Assembly: GCA_022072455.1 (NCBI GenBank)
Contig: JAJVHY010000025.1
Location: 56,295-120,294, forward strand
DNA length: 64,000 nt
Direction of reading: 5' to 3'
From: Verrucomicrobiia bacterium
GTDB lineage: Bacteria; Verrucomicrobiota; Verrucomicrobiia; Palsa-1439
The translations under genes and the position numbers were made by a program. The notes under the pieces were generated by a model, which saw only the letters and a list, made by a program, of their open reading frames with translations, made no database searches and was not told the origin of the DNA. Shown here piece by piece: positions 8,069-15,779 of the stretch (its first letter is position 1; every line of letters starts with the position of its first letter).

Positions 8069-9634
8069 TCATGCCGGCAACCTCTCGAAATGGTAGGTCT
8101 TGGCGGTGTATGTTCCGCCTCCGTCGCGGGTGGTTTCGACTTCGTGTCGTGTCACGCGGAAGCCGTCGAGTTCAATCTCATGGGTGGTCTTGAACAGCCG
8201 CGCCATGACAACACCAACTTGACGTTTGCCGTGCTCCTCGTTTGGCTCTTTCAATCCCGGCACTGCCACGTCGCCAGCTTCCGCGATTTCGTACAACACC
8301 GACGCAATCAATGTTTCACTGAGCCGGTCTTGATCGGCCACGGCCAACGCCAGCTTGCGGAGAAATGTCAACGCGGGATTGCTGACGCGCTCTTGTGCCG
8401 CTTGATGACCGTCCATTAGCGGCGACTCGCCGACGATGTGTTGCACAATCCAGTCGAGTATCTGACACCATTCCCGGAAGTCATGGCGGGTCTCGTTGGT
8501 GCGTTGGCGGCCTTGTGCAATCCATTCCCGGATGATGGCGAACACGCAACCAAGATAGAACGGCTGGCGGGCGCGAACGTGTTGGAGCAAGTCGCCTTCG
8601 GGATAGGTCTTGAACGTGTAGCCGTCGCGTTTCTTGATGCGGATGATGCAACTCCGGTTCGCAAAATCACGGGTGGTCTCAACTCCGTTGCTGGTCAACT
8701 GCAAAAAGAATCGGCTGGGGTCAATCGTGATCTCCCGGCAGTGCGGGACGCGCACGGGGAAACTACGTTCCGCCGTCAGCAACGCCTCGACGTGCGGCGA
8801 ATCAAACCGGCCTCGAAAATTGTCCAACTGAATGAAGGGGCGTCCGCAGATAAGTTGCTGGTTCAATGATTCGTCAACACTGCCAACTCCGCCGGCACGC
8901 AAGGTCACAAGCGACGGCTTCTCATTGTAGATGGCCGCGACTACCTTTTGCCGGTAGGTCTTGCCCGATTGCGATTTGTCCGCCTCTGCCGTGTCCGCCG
9001 CTACGTTGCCGGTGATATGGCCGCCCAGCTTCAACGCCGGGGTGACGAATGATGCTAATGCACGGGAGCGGTCACCGGGAGATTGAAAATCATATTCCGC
9101 AACCAACTCTTTCAACGCCTCGATTGCATCCGGCAAAGTGACGGGGAGCGGAGTCTTGCCGCCGGTGATGAATAGCCCGGTGTCCGCATGGTAGCCGCGT
9201 CCAACGATCTCGCCAGTGTCAACGATAACGGGACAGTTCACCAAGCCGGTGATTTTCGGCAGCAACGTCCGCGCTTCGTCAGATGACAAGAGTGCCGACG
9301 CCATTTCCTGAGAGACAATCGCGGGTTTTAATACCGACTCGCCTTCACCTCCGGCACGCCAAACATAGAAGTTGGTGTAGGTCTCAAATCGTGACCGTGC
9401 CGCCGTCGCCGAAATGATTTCGAGTTCCAACGCGCCGTTATTCTCGACGATGCCGACAACCGCGCCGCCACGAATGAAAAGCCTCTTGGTCGGGGCGATG
9501 CGCTTGAATAGGGCGTCGGCAGTCGCGGTGATCGTGACGCCTGAGCCGGGCAGTACCACGCCATTGACCTGACTCGCAGCTCCAACTTCGGCGGCTTGTT
9601 CCAGCAAGGTATCTTCGGCGGTGATCGTATTCAT
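8069..9634 (-). CDS. Helicase-like AAA+ ATPase of element replication
   Basis: A 521-residue protein with a nucleotide-binding region in its middle. A P-loop-like ADKSQSGKT lies at about residue 220, with acidic and sensor-like positions near FIQLDNFRG and LQLTSNG, followed by an Arg-rich segment. This order (DNA-binding N-terminal region, then AAA+/SF3-like ATPase) resembles phage and plasmid primase-helicase partners. The start overlaps the stop of the primase gene by four bases (ATGA), so the two are translated together. It probably unwinds the element's origin. The P-loop departs from the canonical GxxxxGK[ST], so the ATPase subclass is uncertain. Confidence 0.6.
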   Translation of the reverse strand: MNTITAEDTLLEQAAEVGAASQVNGVVLPGSGVTITATADALFKRIAPTKRLFIRGGAVVGIVENNGALELEIISATAARSRFETYTNFYVWRAGGEGESVLKPAIVSQEMASALLSSDEARTLLPKITGLVNCPVIVDTGEIVGRGYHADTGLFITGGKTPLPVTLPDAIEALKELVAEYDFQSPGDRSRALASFVTPALKLGGHITGNVAADTAEADKSQSGKTYRQKVVAAIYNEKPSLVTLRAGGVGSVDESLNQQLICGRPFIQLDNFRGRFDSPHVEALLTAERSFPVRVPHCREITIDPSRFFLQLTSNGVETTRDFANRSCIIRIKKRDGYTFKTYPEGDLLQHVRARQPFYLGCVFAIIREWIAQGRQRTNETRHDFREWCQILDWIVQHIVGESPLMDGHQAAQERVSNPALTFLRKLALAVADQDRLSETLIASVLYEIAEAGDVAVPGLKEPNEEHGKRQVGVVMARLFKTTHEIELDGFRVTRHEVETTRDGGGTYTAKTYHFERLPA

Positions 9635-10653
9635 GGAATGACCTGGCCTCCGGTGGGGTTGAGATAGAGCACACGTTGCCAGCGGCTTTTCTCGGCGCGG
9701 TAGTGGCCGGGCATCCGGGACAATCGCGCTTCATTCTTACAAGCCTTGTCCGCGCCGATGGCGGTCAGCATGTCGAATAGTTTACCTTCAACGCGTTGTT
9801 GCCAGTCGGCAGCATCGGCAGCGTCAATCCGCACCCAGCCGTGAACACTCTTACCGCCAGAGTCGAGCAAGGCGACAACCGGCAGTTTCACGCCAGCCCA
9901 AAAGCGGATTTGCTGGTCGCGGGGCATTTCGTCAAACTCGACAACCGCGAATCGAAATTGAGCAACGCAATCGTCGGCGCGGTAAGAGTCTTTCCCCTCT
10001 TTCGTCTTTCCCAGCCGGCCAGTGAGCGGGTTCGGGATGATGTGCTCCGGGATGGCCGCGCTAGTCTCAAACCGCTTCAACCAATCCGCGACGGTCAAGA
10101 CGTGCTCGACGCCAGCATCATACCGGGTACCGATGAAAAGTCGGTCGGTGAGTTGATACAACCGCCGCAAGACTTCGCTGGCATCGTGTTCGGGCGGCCA
10201 GTCAATCCGCACGGGCGATGACTCCCACAACTCCGCCTCAGTGAAGTCCGCGCCGCGCTCGACGATACCGGCCAGCAATTTTGCTCCGTCAACCTTTGGA
10301 GCCGGTGTTGCCGTCCGCATGGCAACGTGCGGCGTGAATGTGGATTGCGAGTTGAACGCCTTGTTGACCGTCTTGGTGATCTCGCCGGCAGTGACGCGGC
10401 GTGAGCCGTGAACGTGTGCCGCAATATCGGAAACAACTTGCTCCGCACTGATACCGGCCAGCCGCCCGTAGTTGGCGATGCTTAATTGCGCTGTATGACA
10501 ACCGCCTCCGCCGGATGCCGGCATGTTCCGCAATGCGTCTTGATACTTGGAAAGAAAAGACTCCCGCCGCGCCGGTGCCGGTAGTCGCGACCGGGCGGAC
10601 TCGACCGCCAGCCCGTGCGCGGGGGAATTGAGTAGCTCGTTGCCCGGTCGCAT
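9631..10653 (-). CDS. AEP-type primase / primase-polymerase
   Basis: The C-terminal half carries the three archaeo-eukaryotic primase motifs in order: an acidic motif in FAVVEFDEMP, the SxH motif in GGKSVHGWV, and a basic motif in EARLSRMPGHYR. The N-terminal half (about residues 40-110) is helical with a Gly/Cys patch and resembles primase-associated helical domains. The 340-residue protein would make primers for element DNA. The gene begins just after the AlpA-like gene and is coupled to the ATPase gene that follows. This pair plus an origin is the usual replication core of phage satellites. Confidence 0.7.
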   Translation of the reverse strand: MRPGNELLNSPAHGLAVESARSRLPAPARRESFLSKYQDALRNMPASGGGGCHTAQLSIANYGRLAGISAEQVVSDIAAHVHGSRRVTAGEITKTVNKAFNSQSTFTPHVAMRTATPAPKVDGAKLLAGIVERGADFTEAELWESSPVRIDWPPEHDASEVLRRLYQLTDRLFIGTRYDAGVEHVLTVADWLKRFETSAAIPEHIIPNPLTGRLGKTKEGKDSYRADDCVAQFRFAVVEFDEMPRDQQIRFWAGVKLPVVALLDSGGKSVHGWVRIDAADAADWQQRVEGKLFDMLTAIGADKACKNEARLSRMPGHYRAEKSRWQRVLYLNPTGGQVIP

Positions 10654-10656
10654 GGG

Positions 10657-10908
10657 TCAAACCTCTCCCACGGCGTTGACGCGGAACTTTTCGAGAGCTG
10701 CTTCAATATCGGCACGCTTGAACATGATGACACCGCGCCGGCCAGTGCCGATGCGGTAGAAAGGAATCAGATTTTTGCGTTGCCAGTTTGATAGCGTGCG
10801 ACGCGATACCGGCAACAACTTCGTTACCTCGTTGGGTCTCAGGTAAAAGGCGGCAGTGGCGAGGACAGCGGCGGCCTCTACTTTGCTTGATATAAAATTG
10901 GCTTTCAT
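10657..10908 (-). CDS. AlpA/MerR-type helix-turn-helix regulator or excisionase
   Basis: An 83-residue protein with a winged HTH at about residues 22-70. The order is YLRPNEVTKLLPVS, then RTLSNWQRKNLIPFYRIG, then a basic wing and FKRADIEAAL, the common pattern of excisionase-like HTH_17 proteins. It is the first gene after the integrase in the leftward series and precedes the primase, a position typical for the switch protein that controls excision and early transcription. Confidence 0.75.
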   Translation of the reverse strand: MKANFISSKVEAAAVLATAAFYLRPNEVTKLLPVSRRTLSNWQRKNLIPFYRIGTGRRGVIMFKRADIEAALEKFRVNAVGEV

Positions 10909-10954
10909 TGCGTGGCAGCATCGGCCACCACGCGCACTAAGTCGAAAGGTGTCG

Positions 10955-10988
10955 CTTTCACTAGCGACAGTGACACTGACAGTGAAAG
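10955..10988. promoter_or_regulatory. Inverted repeat upstream of the AlpA-like gene
   Basis: CTTTCACT and AGTGAAAG form an 8-bp inverted repeat around an 18-base centre that itself repeats GACAGTGACA-like units. It sits in the 141-bp gap between the integrase and the AlpA-like gene, where the promoter of the leftward operon should be. It is a candidate operator. Confidence 0.4.
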
Positions 10989-11049
10989 TAGCAAGCCTCC
11001 TACTCTAAAGACTTTACAATGTGGCAGAACTGAAACTGAAAGTCTTGCG

Positions 11050-12228
11050 TTACGAGTTCGCGACCATTGGCACAATCTTGTTGCCGGCTTCGTCGGCAGC
11101 CGGGCGCAACTCGAAAAACCGCTTGGCATCGGCAGCGGTCACGAGTGCCTTGTAGTGCCGGTGAATCATATCGGCGGAGTTGCCGAGTTGATACGCGACC
11201 TTGACGGCATCCCCGGTCAACGCCAGCGAGTACGACGCGCACGAGTGCCGCAATCCGTTGTCTTGCCACTTCTCCAAGCCGGCAGCCGTCGCCAATTCCG
11301 TCAACCGCTTGTAAAGGGTGCGCTGGTCGTGCTCGACAACCATGCCCTTGCGCTTGGTGCATGATGCCAACCACGCGGCGAGGGTGTCGTTGATCTCGAC
11401 CACGCGGCGGCTGCGTTTCTTGGCGACGTTTGCGCCGATGATGATGCTCCGCTCCGCCAGCTTGACCGCGCTCCAATCCAGCCGCAACAACTCTGCGCTC
11501 CGCAAGCCGGCAAACAAGCCGATGGCGACGTAGGGAAGCAACTCGTATTCGGCGGCGTGTTCCAAGAGTCGGGCGGCTTGGTCGGCAGTGAAGATTTCCG
11601 GTTCGGCATCCTCAGCGGTGGGGCGCGGGATGCTGGCGGCGATATTGTACTCCGCCCAGCCGTTGCGGATGGCGAAGTTGTAAAGCTGACTCACCTTGAC
11701 CGCATAGTTGATGCGACTCCGCGCCGATAGCGTCGGGTCATTCAACCATGCGGTTAATTCTTCGCGGGTGATGCTGGCAAGTTGCCGGTCGCCGAAAGAT
11801 TTGGCGAACTGTTCCAACCGCATACGAAGGTCTTTGACGGTACGGTCGCGGCGTTTGTTTCCTTCGGCCTCCGCAACCAACAGCTTGACGATCTCACTGA
11901 CGGTCGGGGCGGTGCGGTACTTTAGAACGTGCTCGACGTAGTGCTCGACGGCTTCCGTGATGCTGGCGTTGTGCGGCTTCAGCAACGCAATCGCCTTCGT
12001 CGCCTCGACGCGGACAGCGGTGGGCATCGTGAAAGCGGCGCGGCCTTCATTCTCGACTTGGTTGCGGATTTCGGTAGCCCGATCTTCCGCTTCTTTTTTG
12101 GTCGGGTAGGCTTCGCGGATGCGTTGACCGTTGACCATACAAGCTACTTGCCAAGCGGTCTTGCCGTTGGTATAGCTCAACTCGTGAATCGGCGGCCACA
12201 ACTTGGTTTTGGTCTTGGTAGTTGTCAT
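11050..12228 (-). CDS. int: Tyrosine-recombinase integrase of element 1
   Basis: The catalytic domain shows the family residues: Arg in FAGLRSAELLRLDW, Arg-His in GLRHSCASY, and the nucleophilic Tyr in MIHRHYKALV. The second box reads LGNS, so the usual His is Asn. An N-terminal arm-binding domain and a SAM-like core-binding domain precede it. I prefer the ATG at 12226-12228, six bases after AGGG; the track's start at 12273 is a TTG inside the repeated arm-site sequence. At about 392 aa it has normal length. The gene lies next to the tRNA-Thr attachment site and is oriented away from it, the usual layout for tRNA-targeting islands. Confidence 0.9.
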   Translation of the reverse strand: MTTTKTKTKLWPPIHELSYTNGKTAWQVACMVNGQRIREAYPTKKEAEDRATEIRNQVENEGRAAFTMPTAVRVEATKAIALLKPHNASITEAVEHYVEHVLKYRTAPTVSEIVKLLVAEAEGNKRRDRTVKDLRMRLEQFAKSFGDRQLASITREELTAWLNDPTLSARSRINYAVKVSQLYNFAIRNGWAEYNIAASIPRPTAEDAEPEIFTADQAARLLEHAAEYELLPYVAIGLFAGLRSAELLRLDWSAVKLAERSIIIGANVAKKRSRRVVEINDTLAAWLASCTKRKGMVVEHDQRTLYKRLTELATAAGLEKWQDNGLRHSCASYSLALTGDAVKVAYQLGNSADMIHRHYKALVTAADAKRFFELRPAADEAGNKIVPMVANS

Positions 12229-12254
12229 TGGCATCCCTTCGTTTTGTTGCCTCA

Positions 12255-12273
12255 GATTGCCAATTTTTGCCAA
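12255..12273 (+). repeat. Candidate integrase arm site, right
   Basis: An exact second copy of the 19-bp sequence at 4831-4849, in the same orientation, 55 bases before the right-hand tRNA core. It overlaps the extended 5' end of the integrase ORF, so integrase binding here could also autoregulate int. Confidence 0.55.
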
Positions 12274-12328
12274 TCAAGTCAAGCGCATAAAGGGCAGATT
12301 GTTTGTAAGTCGTTGATTGACAGTAAGC

Positions 12329-12415
<87 letters not shown>

Positions 12416-12428
12416 CAACATCCCGGTA

Positions 12429-12686
12429 ATGACTGCTTTTGTGTATGTGTTAGTATCCGATCAGAATGGTCGGTACTACATAGGTTCGACTGATCATTTG
12501 TTGCGCCGGTATCATCAACACGCGACCGGCCAAGTGTACACGACTGCGAGGATGCTGCCGGTGAAGTTGGTCGGTTGGAAAGAGTTTGAGAGTTTAGCCC
12601 ATGCGCGATTCGCCGAACGCGCATTGAAGGCGAAGAAAAGCCGAGTTTACATTGCGCGCTTTTTACGAGAATGTGGCGGTCAGTAG
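12429..12686 (+). CDS. GIY-YIG nuclease, single domain
   Basis: An 85-residue protein that is almost only a GIY-YIG fold. YVLVSDQNGRYYIGST carries the two name-giving strands, followed by the catalytic Arg in LLRRYHQH and Glu in ESLAHARFAERALKAKKS. It resembles the small YhbQ/UPF0213-type proteins. It starts 24 bases after the tRNA-Thr CCA end, and its stop codon (TAG) is the GTAGAGC of a downstream D-arm-like sequence. The gene is thus embedded between two tRNA-derived segments. It may be the enzyme of a tiny mobile unit that targets tRNA genes; a resident repair nuclease that happens to lie here is the alternative. Confidence 0.85.
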   Translation: MTAFVYVLVSDQNGRYYIGSTDHLLRRYHQHATGQVYTTARMLPVKLVGWKEFESLAHARFAERALKAKKSRVYIARFLRECGGQ

Positions 12687-12752
12687 AGCAACTCCGAACA
12701 TCCAGTGGATGTTCGGAGTAGGTTGTCGGTTCGAACCCGACCATCGGCTCCA
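12672..12752 (+). pseudogene. Deformed tRNA-like sequence with extended anticodon arm
   Basis: From the GTAGAGCAAC of the D arm onward this matches the tRNA-Thr, including the complete T arm, acceptor 3' strand and CCA. The 5' acceptor strand is lost (it overlaps GIY-YIG codons). The anticodon arm is replaced by a perfect 12-bp stem with a 3-base AGT loop (12692-12718). It cannot be a working tRNA. Confidence 0.7.
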
Positions 12753-12764
12753 GTTTTTTTGAAA
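12718..12764 (+). repeat. tRNA 3'-half repeat, copy 2
   Basis: Second copy of the 46-bp segment at 12370-12415. It differs by C to T in the T-stem-adjacent position and by one added T in the terminator-like run. The repeat period is 348 bp. Confidence 0.85.
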
Positions 12765-12770
12765 GATTTT

Positions 12771-13038
12771 GGTCGTGCTAGGCGGGGAGTTAGCGGTTCC
12801 CTGTACCAGCAACCCGCTACAGCTGGGCGGAATTCCCGGGCAAGGCGGCGATGTGGGCGAACAAACCGCAGGGCGGCGTTGAGCGTTGGGTCCGATGCAA
12901 TGGATGCGGGTTGAACCCCGCCAGGGCCGGAAGGCAGCAACGGTAAATCTGATGTTCCTTGTGCCGTCGGGTTGCCTGACGGGAGCCTCAACTGCGGTAA
13001 GTAAGCCGGTGTCGTTCGTCAAACCAGGGTGCACGGCC
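12771..13038 (+). ncRNA. ffs: Signal recognition particle RNA (long form)
   Basis: The universally conserved SRP54-binding hairpin is visible as CCAGGGCCGGAAGGCAGCAA near 12920. The 5' start GGTCGTGC pairs with GCACGGCC at 13031-13038, closing a molecule of about 268 nt, and the 5' portion contains GCGGGGAGTTAGCGG. It ends in a T-rich run directly before dnaX. The RNA scaffolds Ffh for co-translational targeting of membrane and secreted proteins. The ends are inferred from pairing and may be off by several bases. Confidence 0.85.
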
Positions 13039-13050
13039 TTTTTTATTTAG

Positions 13051-14718
13051 ATGGCACAACAATATCAAGTGCTCGCCCGCAAGTGGCGACCGCAGCAATT
13101 CGACGAGTTGGTCGGACAAGACCACGTCGCGACCACTCTCAAAAACGCCATCGAACAAGAGCGACTGGCGCACGCCTACCTCTTCGTCGGCCCCCGCGGC
13201 ATCGGCAAAACCTCCACCGCGCGCATTTTTGCCAAGGCCCTCAACTGCGTCAAAGGGCCGACCGCCACGCCGTGCGACAAATGCGACAACTGCAAGGAAA
13301 TCGCCGCCGGCAACTCCCTCGACGTCCTCGAAATTGATGGCGCATCCAACAACGGCGTCGAACAGGTCCGCGAACTGCGCGAGACTTGCCGCTACGCGCC
13401 GGCACGCGGGAAGTTCAAGATCTACATCATCGACGAAGTCCACATGCTCAGCACCGCGGCCTTCAACGCCCTGCTGAAGACGCTCGAAGAGCCACCGGCC
13501 CACGTCAAATTCATCTTCGCCACGACCGATCCGCAGAAAGTCTTGCCGACCATTCTCTCCCGCTGTCAACGCTTCGACCTCAGCCGCATCCCGGCCGCGT
13601 TGATGGTGAAACACCTCAAGAAAATCGCGAAGGACGAAAAGATCACAATTGATGACGCCGCGCTCGCCGCCATCGCCCGCGGCGCCGAAGGCGGCATGCG
13701 TGATGCCGAAAGCACGCTCGACCAACTCATCGCCTTCTGTGGCGACAAAATCGCCGAAAAAGATGTGCTCAGCGTCTTCGGCCTCGTCGCCCACGACAAA
13801 ATTGCCGGCCTGACGGATGCGTTGATTGATGGCGATACCAACGTCGCCCTCAAAACCGTCAAAGAACTCGATGAAGTCGGCAAAGATTTGCAGCGGTTGC
13901 TGGCCGACTTACTCGACCATTTCCGCAACCTCCTCGTCCTCACCCTCGGCAGCGAAAGCGAATCGCTCGTCGACGTTGCCGACACCGATCTGGACCTCCT
14001 GAAGAAGCAGGCCGGGCGAATTGATTCCGATGCCGTGTTGCGAATCATTGACGCCCTAGCCGCCGCCGAAGGTCGCCTCCGGTATGCGTTGTCGAAGCGC
14101 ATCTATTTCGAAATCGCCCTCGTCCGCGCCATCAAAGCCCGGCAAATGGTCAGCCTCGATGGCGTCCTCAAGAAACTGAATGAACTGAAGTCGCAAATCC
14201 CCGGCGGCCCCACTGTGGGAGCGGCCTCCCCGCCGCGACCGGCTCCACCGGAGAATCGCGGTACGCAGACCGTCTCCACCCCGGTAGCACCAACGCCCGC
14301 CTCGATTGACGACGCCTGGGCCTACGCCGTTGAGCACCTCCACAAAGTCAACGCCTTGACCAAGAGCTATCTCGTCGGCGCGCGTCCTTTGGGATTGAAG
14401 GCCGGCATCCTGACGATTGGCCTCGACCCCGAATTTCCCGAGCGCCGCGAGTTCGTGGACAACACCCGCAACAAAGAAGTCCTGCAAACCCGGCTCCGCG
14501 AAAAACTCCACACCGATATCGCGGTAAAATTCGAGCTTTCCGAATCCATCGCTCCCTCCCCTTCCCCGCGCCTGCCGGCCAGTCCCGCCACAAAACCGGC
14601 GCCGCCGCCAACTCCGGCACCACGGCGAGCGGTCAACCCGGAAGAATTCAAAAACGATCCGTTGATCAAAAAAGCACTCGAAATTTTCAAAGGCACAATC
14701 GTCGAAGTCAGAAAATGA
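13051..14718 (+). CDS. dnaX: DNA polymerase III gamma/tau subunit
   Basis: Clamp-loader ATPase of the replisome. The order is the N-terminal YQVLARKWRPQQFDELVGQ, Walker A GPRGIGKTS, a four-Cys zinc site (C-x9-C-x2-C-x2-C, starting CVKGPTA), Walker B IIDEVHMLS, and the SRC arginine-finger motif in LSRCQRF. Domain III is followed by a Pro/Ala-rich linker and a C-terminal tau-like region, 555 aa in all. I see no convincing slippery site for a gamma-form frameshift. The gene starts 12 bases after the SRP RNA end and is followed by ybaB and recR, a widely conserved neighbourhood. Confidence 0.95.
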   Translation: MAQQYQVLARKWRPQQFDELVGQDHVATTLKNAIEQERLAHAYLFVGPRGIGKTSTARIFAKALNCVKGPTATPCDKCDNCKEIAAGNSLDVLEIDGASNNGVEQVRELRETCRYAPARGKFKIYIIDEVHMLSTAAFNALLKTLEEPPAHVKFIFATTDPQKVLPTILSRCQRFDLSRIPAALMVKHLKKIAKDEKITIDDAALAAIARGAEGGMRDAESTLDQLIAFCGDKIAEKDVLSVFGLVAHDKIAGLTDALIDGDTNVALKTVKELDEVGKDLQRLLADLLDHFRNLLVLTLGSESESLVDVADTDLDLLKKQAGRIDSDAVLRIIDALAAAEGRLRYALSKRIYFEIALVRAIKARQMVSLDGVLKKLNELKSQIPGGPTVGAASPPRPAPPENRGTQTVSTPVAPTPASIDDAWAYAVEHLHKVNALTKSYLVGARPLGLKAGILTIGLDPEFPERREFVDNTRNKEVLQTRLREKLHTDIAVKFELSESIAPSPSPRLPASPATKPAPPPTPAPRRAVNPEEFKNDPLIKKALEIFKGTIVEVRK

Positions 14719-14728
14719 AAGGACTCCC

Positions 14729-15043
14729 ATGGCCGGTTTAGGCAAATTCTTAAAACAAGCGCAAAAGATGCAGGAAGAGATGACGAAAGTTCAGGAGGCG
14801 CTCGCCCAACGCGAAGTTGAAGCCTCCTCTGGCGGCGGCGCCGTTAAAGCCGTGGCCCGGTGCGATGGCAGTATTGCCCGCATCAAAATTGACCCCAAGG
14901 TCGTTGACCCGAAAGATGTTGAGATGCTGGAAGATCTCGTACTCGGGGCCGTGACCAATGCCTTGGAGGTCGCCAAGAAAACGCAGACCGAAGAAATGAA
15001 CAAGGTCACCGCCGGCATGAGCCTCCCCGGCATGGGTATGTGA
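14729..15043 (+). CDS. YbaB/EbfC nucleoid-associated protein
   Basis: A 104-residue DNA-binding protein. The N-terminal amphipathic helix LGKFLKQAQKMQEEM and a central beta region with DPKVVDPKDVEMLEDLVLGAVTNAL are diagnostic of the YbaB family. It forms dimers that bind DNA around replication or recombination proteins. The start is ten bases after the dnaX stop, and recR follows, so the three are probably one transcription unit. Confidence 0.92.
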   Translation: MAGLGKFLKQAQKMQEEMTKVQEALAQREVEASSGGGAVKAVARCDGSIARIKIDPKVVDPKDVEMLEDLVLGAVTNALEVAKKTQTEEMNKVTAGMSLPGMGM

Positions 15044-15050
15044 GGCGGAA

Positions 15051-15170
15051 AATCCGAAACTCGAAATCCGAAACAAATCCGAAGCACGAATGAACCGACC
15101 TTCCGCCATAGTTGCCGATTTCTGGATTCGAGTTTGTTTCGGATTTCGGATTTTCTGATTCGGATTTTTC
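15051..15170. repeat. Imperfect inverted repeat of ATCCGAA units
   Basis: The gap between ybaB and recR holds several ATCCGAA/TTCGGAT heptamers arranged as an imperfect inverted repeat; both arms share AAATCCGAAACAAA. It could fold into a long hairpin in the transcript. It looks like a dispersed intergenic repeat rather than an operator. Confidence 0.5.
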
Positions 15171-15175
15171 CCGTC

Positions 15176-15772
15176 ATGGATTACCCCGCACCCGTTCAAA
15201 ACCTCATTGCACAAATCGCGAAGCTGCCCGGTATCGGCAAACGCAGCGCGGAACGCGTCGCCTTACACTTGCTGAAATCCAAGCCCGACCTCAGCCGGCA
15301 ACTCGCCCAAGCCATCCTCGAAACCAAGTCGAAGATTCGCAACTGCTCCCGGTGCGGCAGCTACACCGAAGCCGACCCGTGCGAGATTTGCCAAGGCGCG
15401 CGCCGTGATCAAACCGTGATTTGCGTTGTCGAAGGCCCGAACGACATCCTCTCGCTCGAAAAGACCGGCAGTTTCACCGGCGTCTACCACGCGTTGATGG
15501 GCCGCATCTCGCCGCTCAACGGCATCGGCCCGGAAAACCTGCGCATCGCCGCACTTGTGGAGCGCGTCCGACAGGAAAAACCAACGGAAGTCATCATCGC
15601 GCTCGGCGGTGAAGTTGAAAGCGACGCCACCGCCCACTACATCGGCGAACAACTCCAACCGCTCGGTGTCACCGTCACCCGGATCGGTTTGGGATTACCG
15701 GCGGGGAGTGCGTTGGAAGCCGCCGATGAAGTCACCTTGGCCAATGCGCTGGCCGGCCGCCGTCAATTGTAG
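15176..15772 (+). CDS. recR: Recombination protein RecR
   Basis: A 198-residue RecR. It has an N-terminal helix-hairpin-helix (KLPGIGKRSAERVALHLL), a four-Cys zinc finger (CSRCGSYTEADPCEIC), a Toprim domain beginning VVEGPNDILSLE, and a C-terminal Walker B-like region. It works with RecO/RecF to load RecA at gaps. The ATG at 15176 gives the family-typical start; the track ORF adds 14 residues that come from the upstream repeat. Confidence 0.95.
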   Translation: MDYPAPVQNLIAQIAKLPGIGKRSAERVALHLLKSKPDLSRQLAQAILETKSKIRNCSRCGSYTEADPCEICQGARRDQTVICVVEGPNDILSLEKTGSFTGVYHALMGRISPLNGIGPENLRIAALVERVRQEKPTEVIIALGGEVESDATAHYIGEQLQPLGVTVTRIGLGLPAGSALEAADEVTLANALAGRRQL

Positions 15773-15779
15773 CCCGCGT

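Noticed and set aside
14206-14290. Repeat-like Pro-rich stretch in dnaX (VGAASPPRPAPPENRG)
   Set aside because: It looks like half of a dispersed palindrome but has no matching second arm; the tau linker is Pro/Ala-rich anyway.
13051-14718. Programmed frameshift in dnaX producing gamma
   Set aside because: No convincing slippery heptamer with a downstream structure was found by eye.
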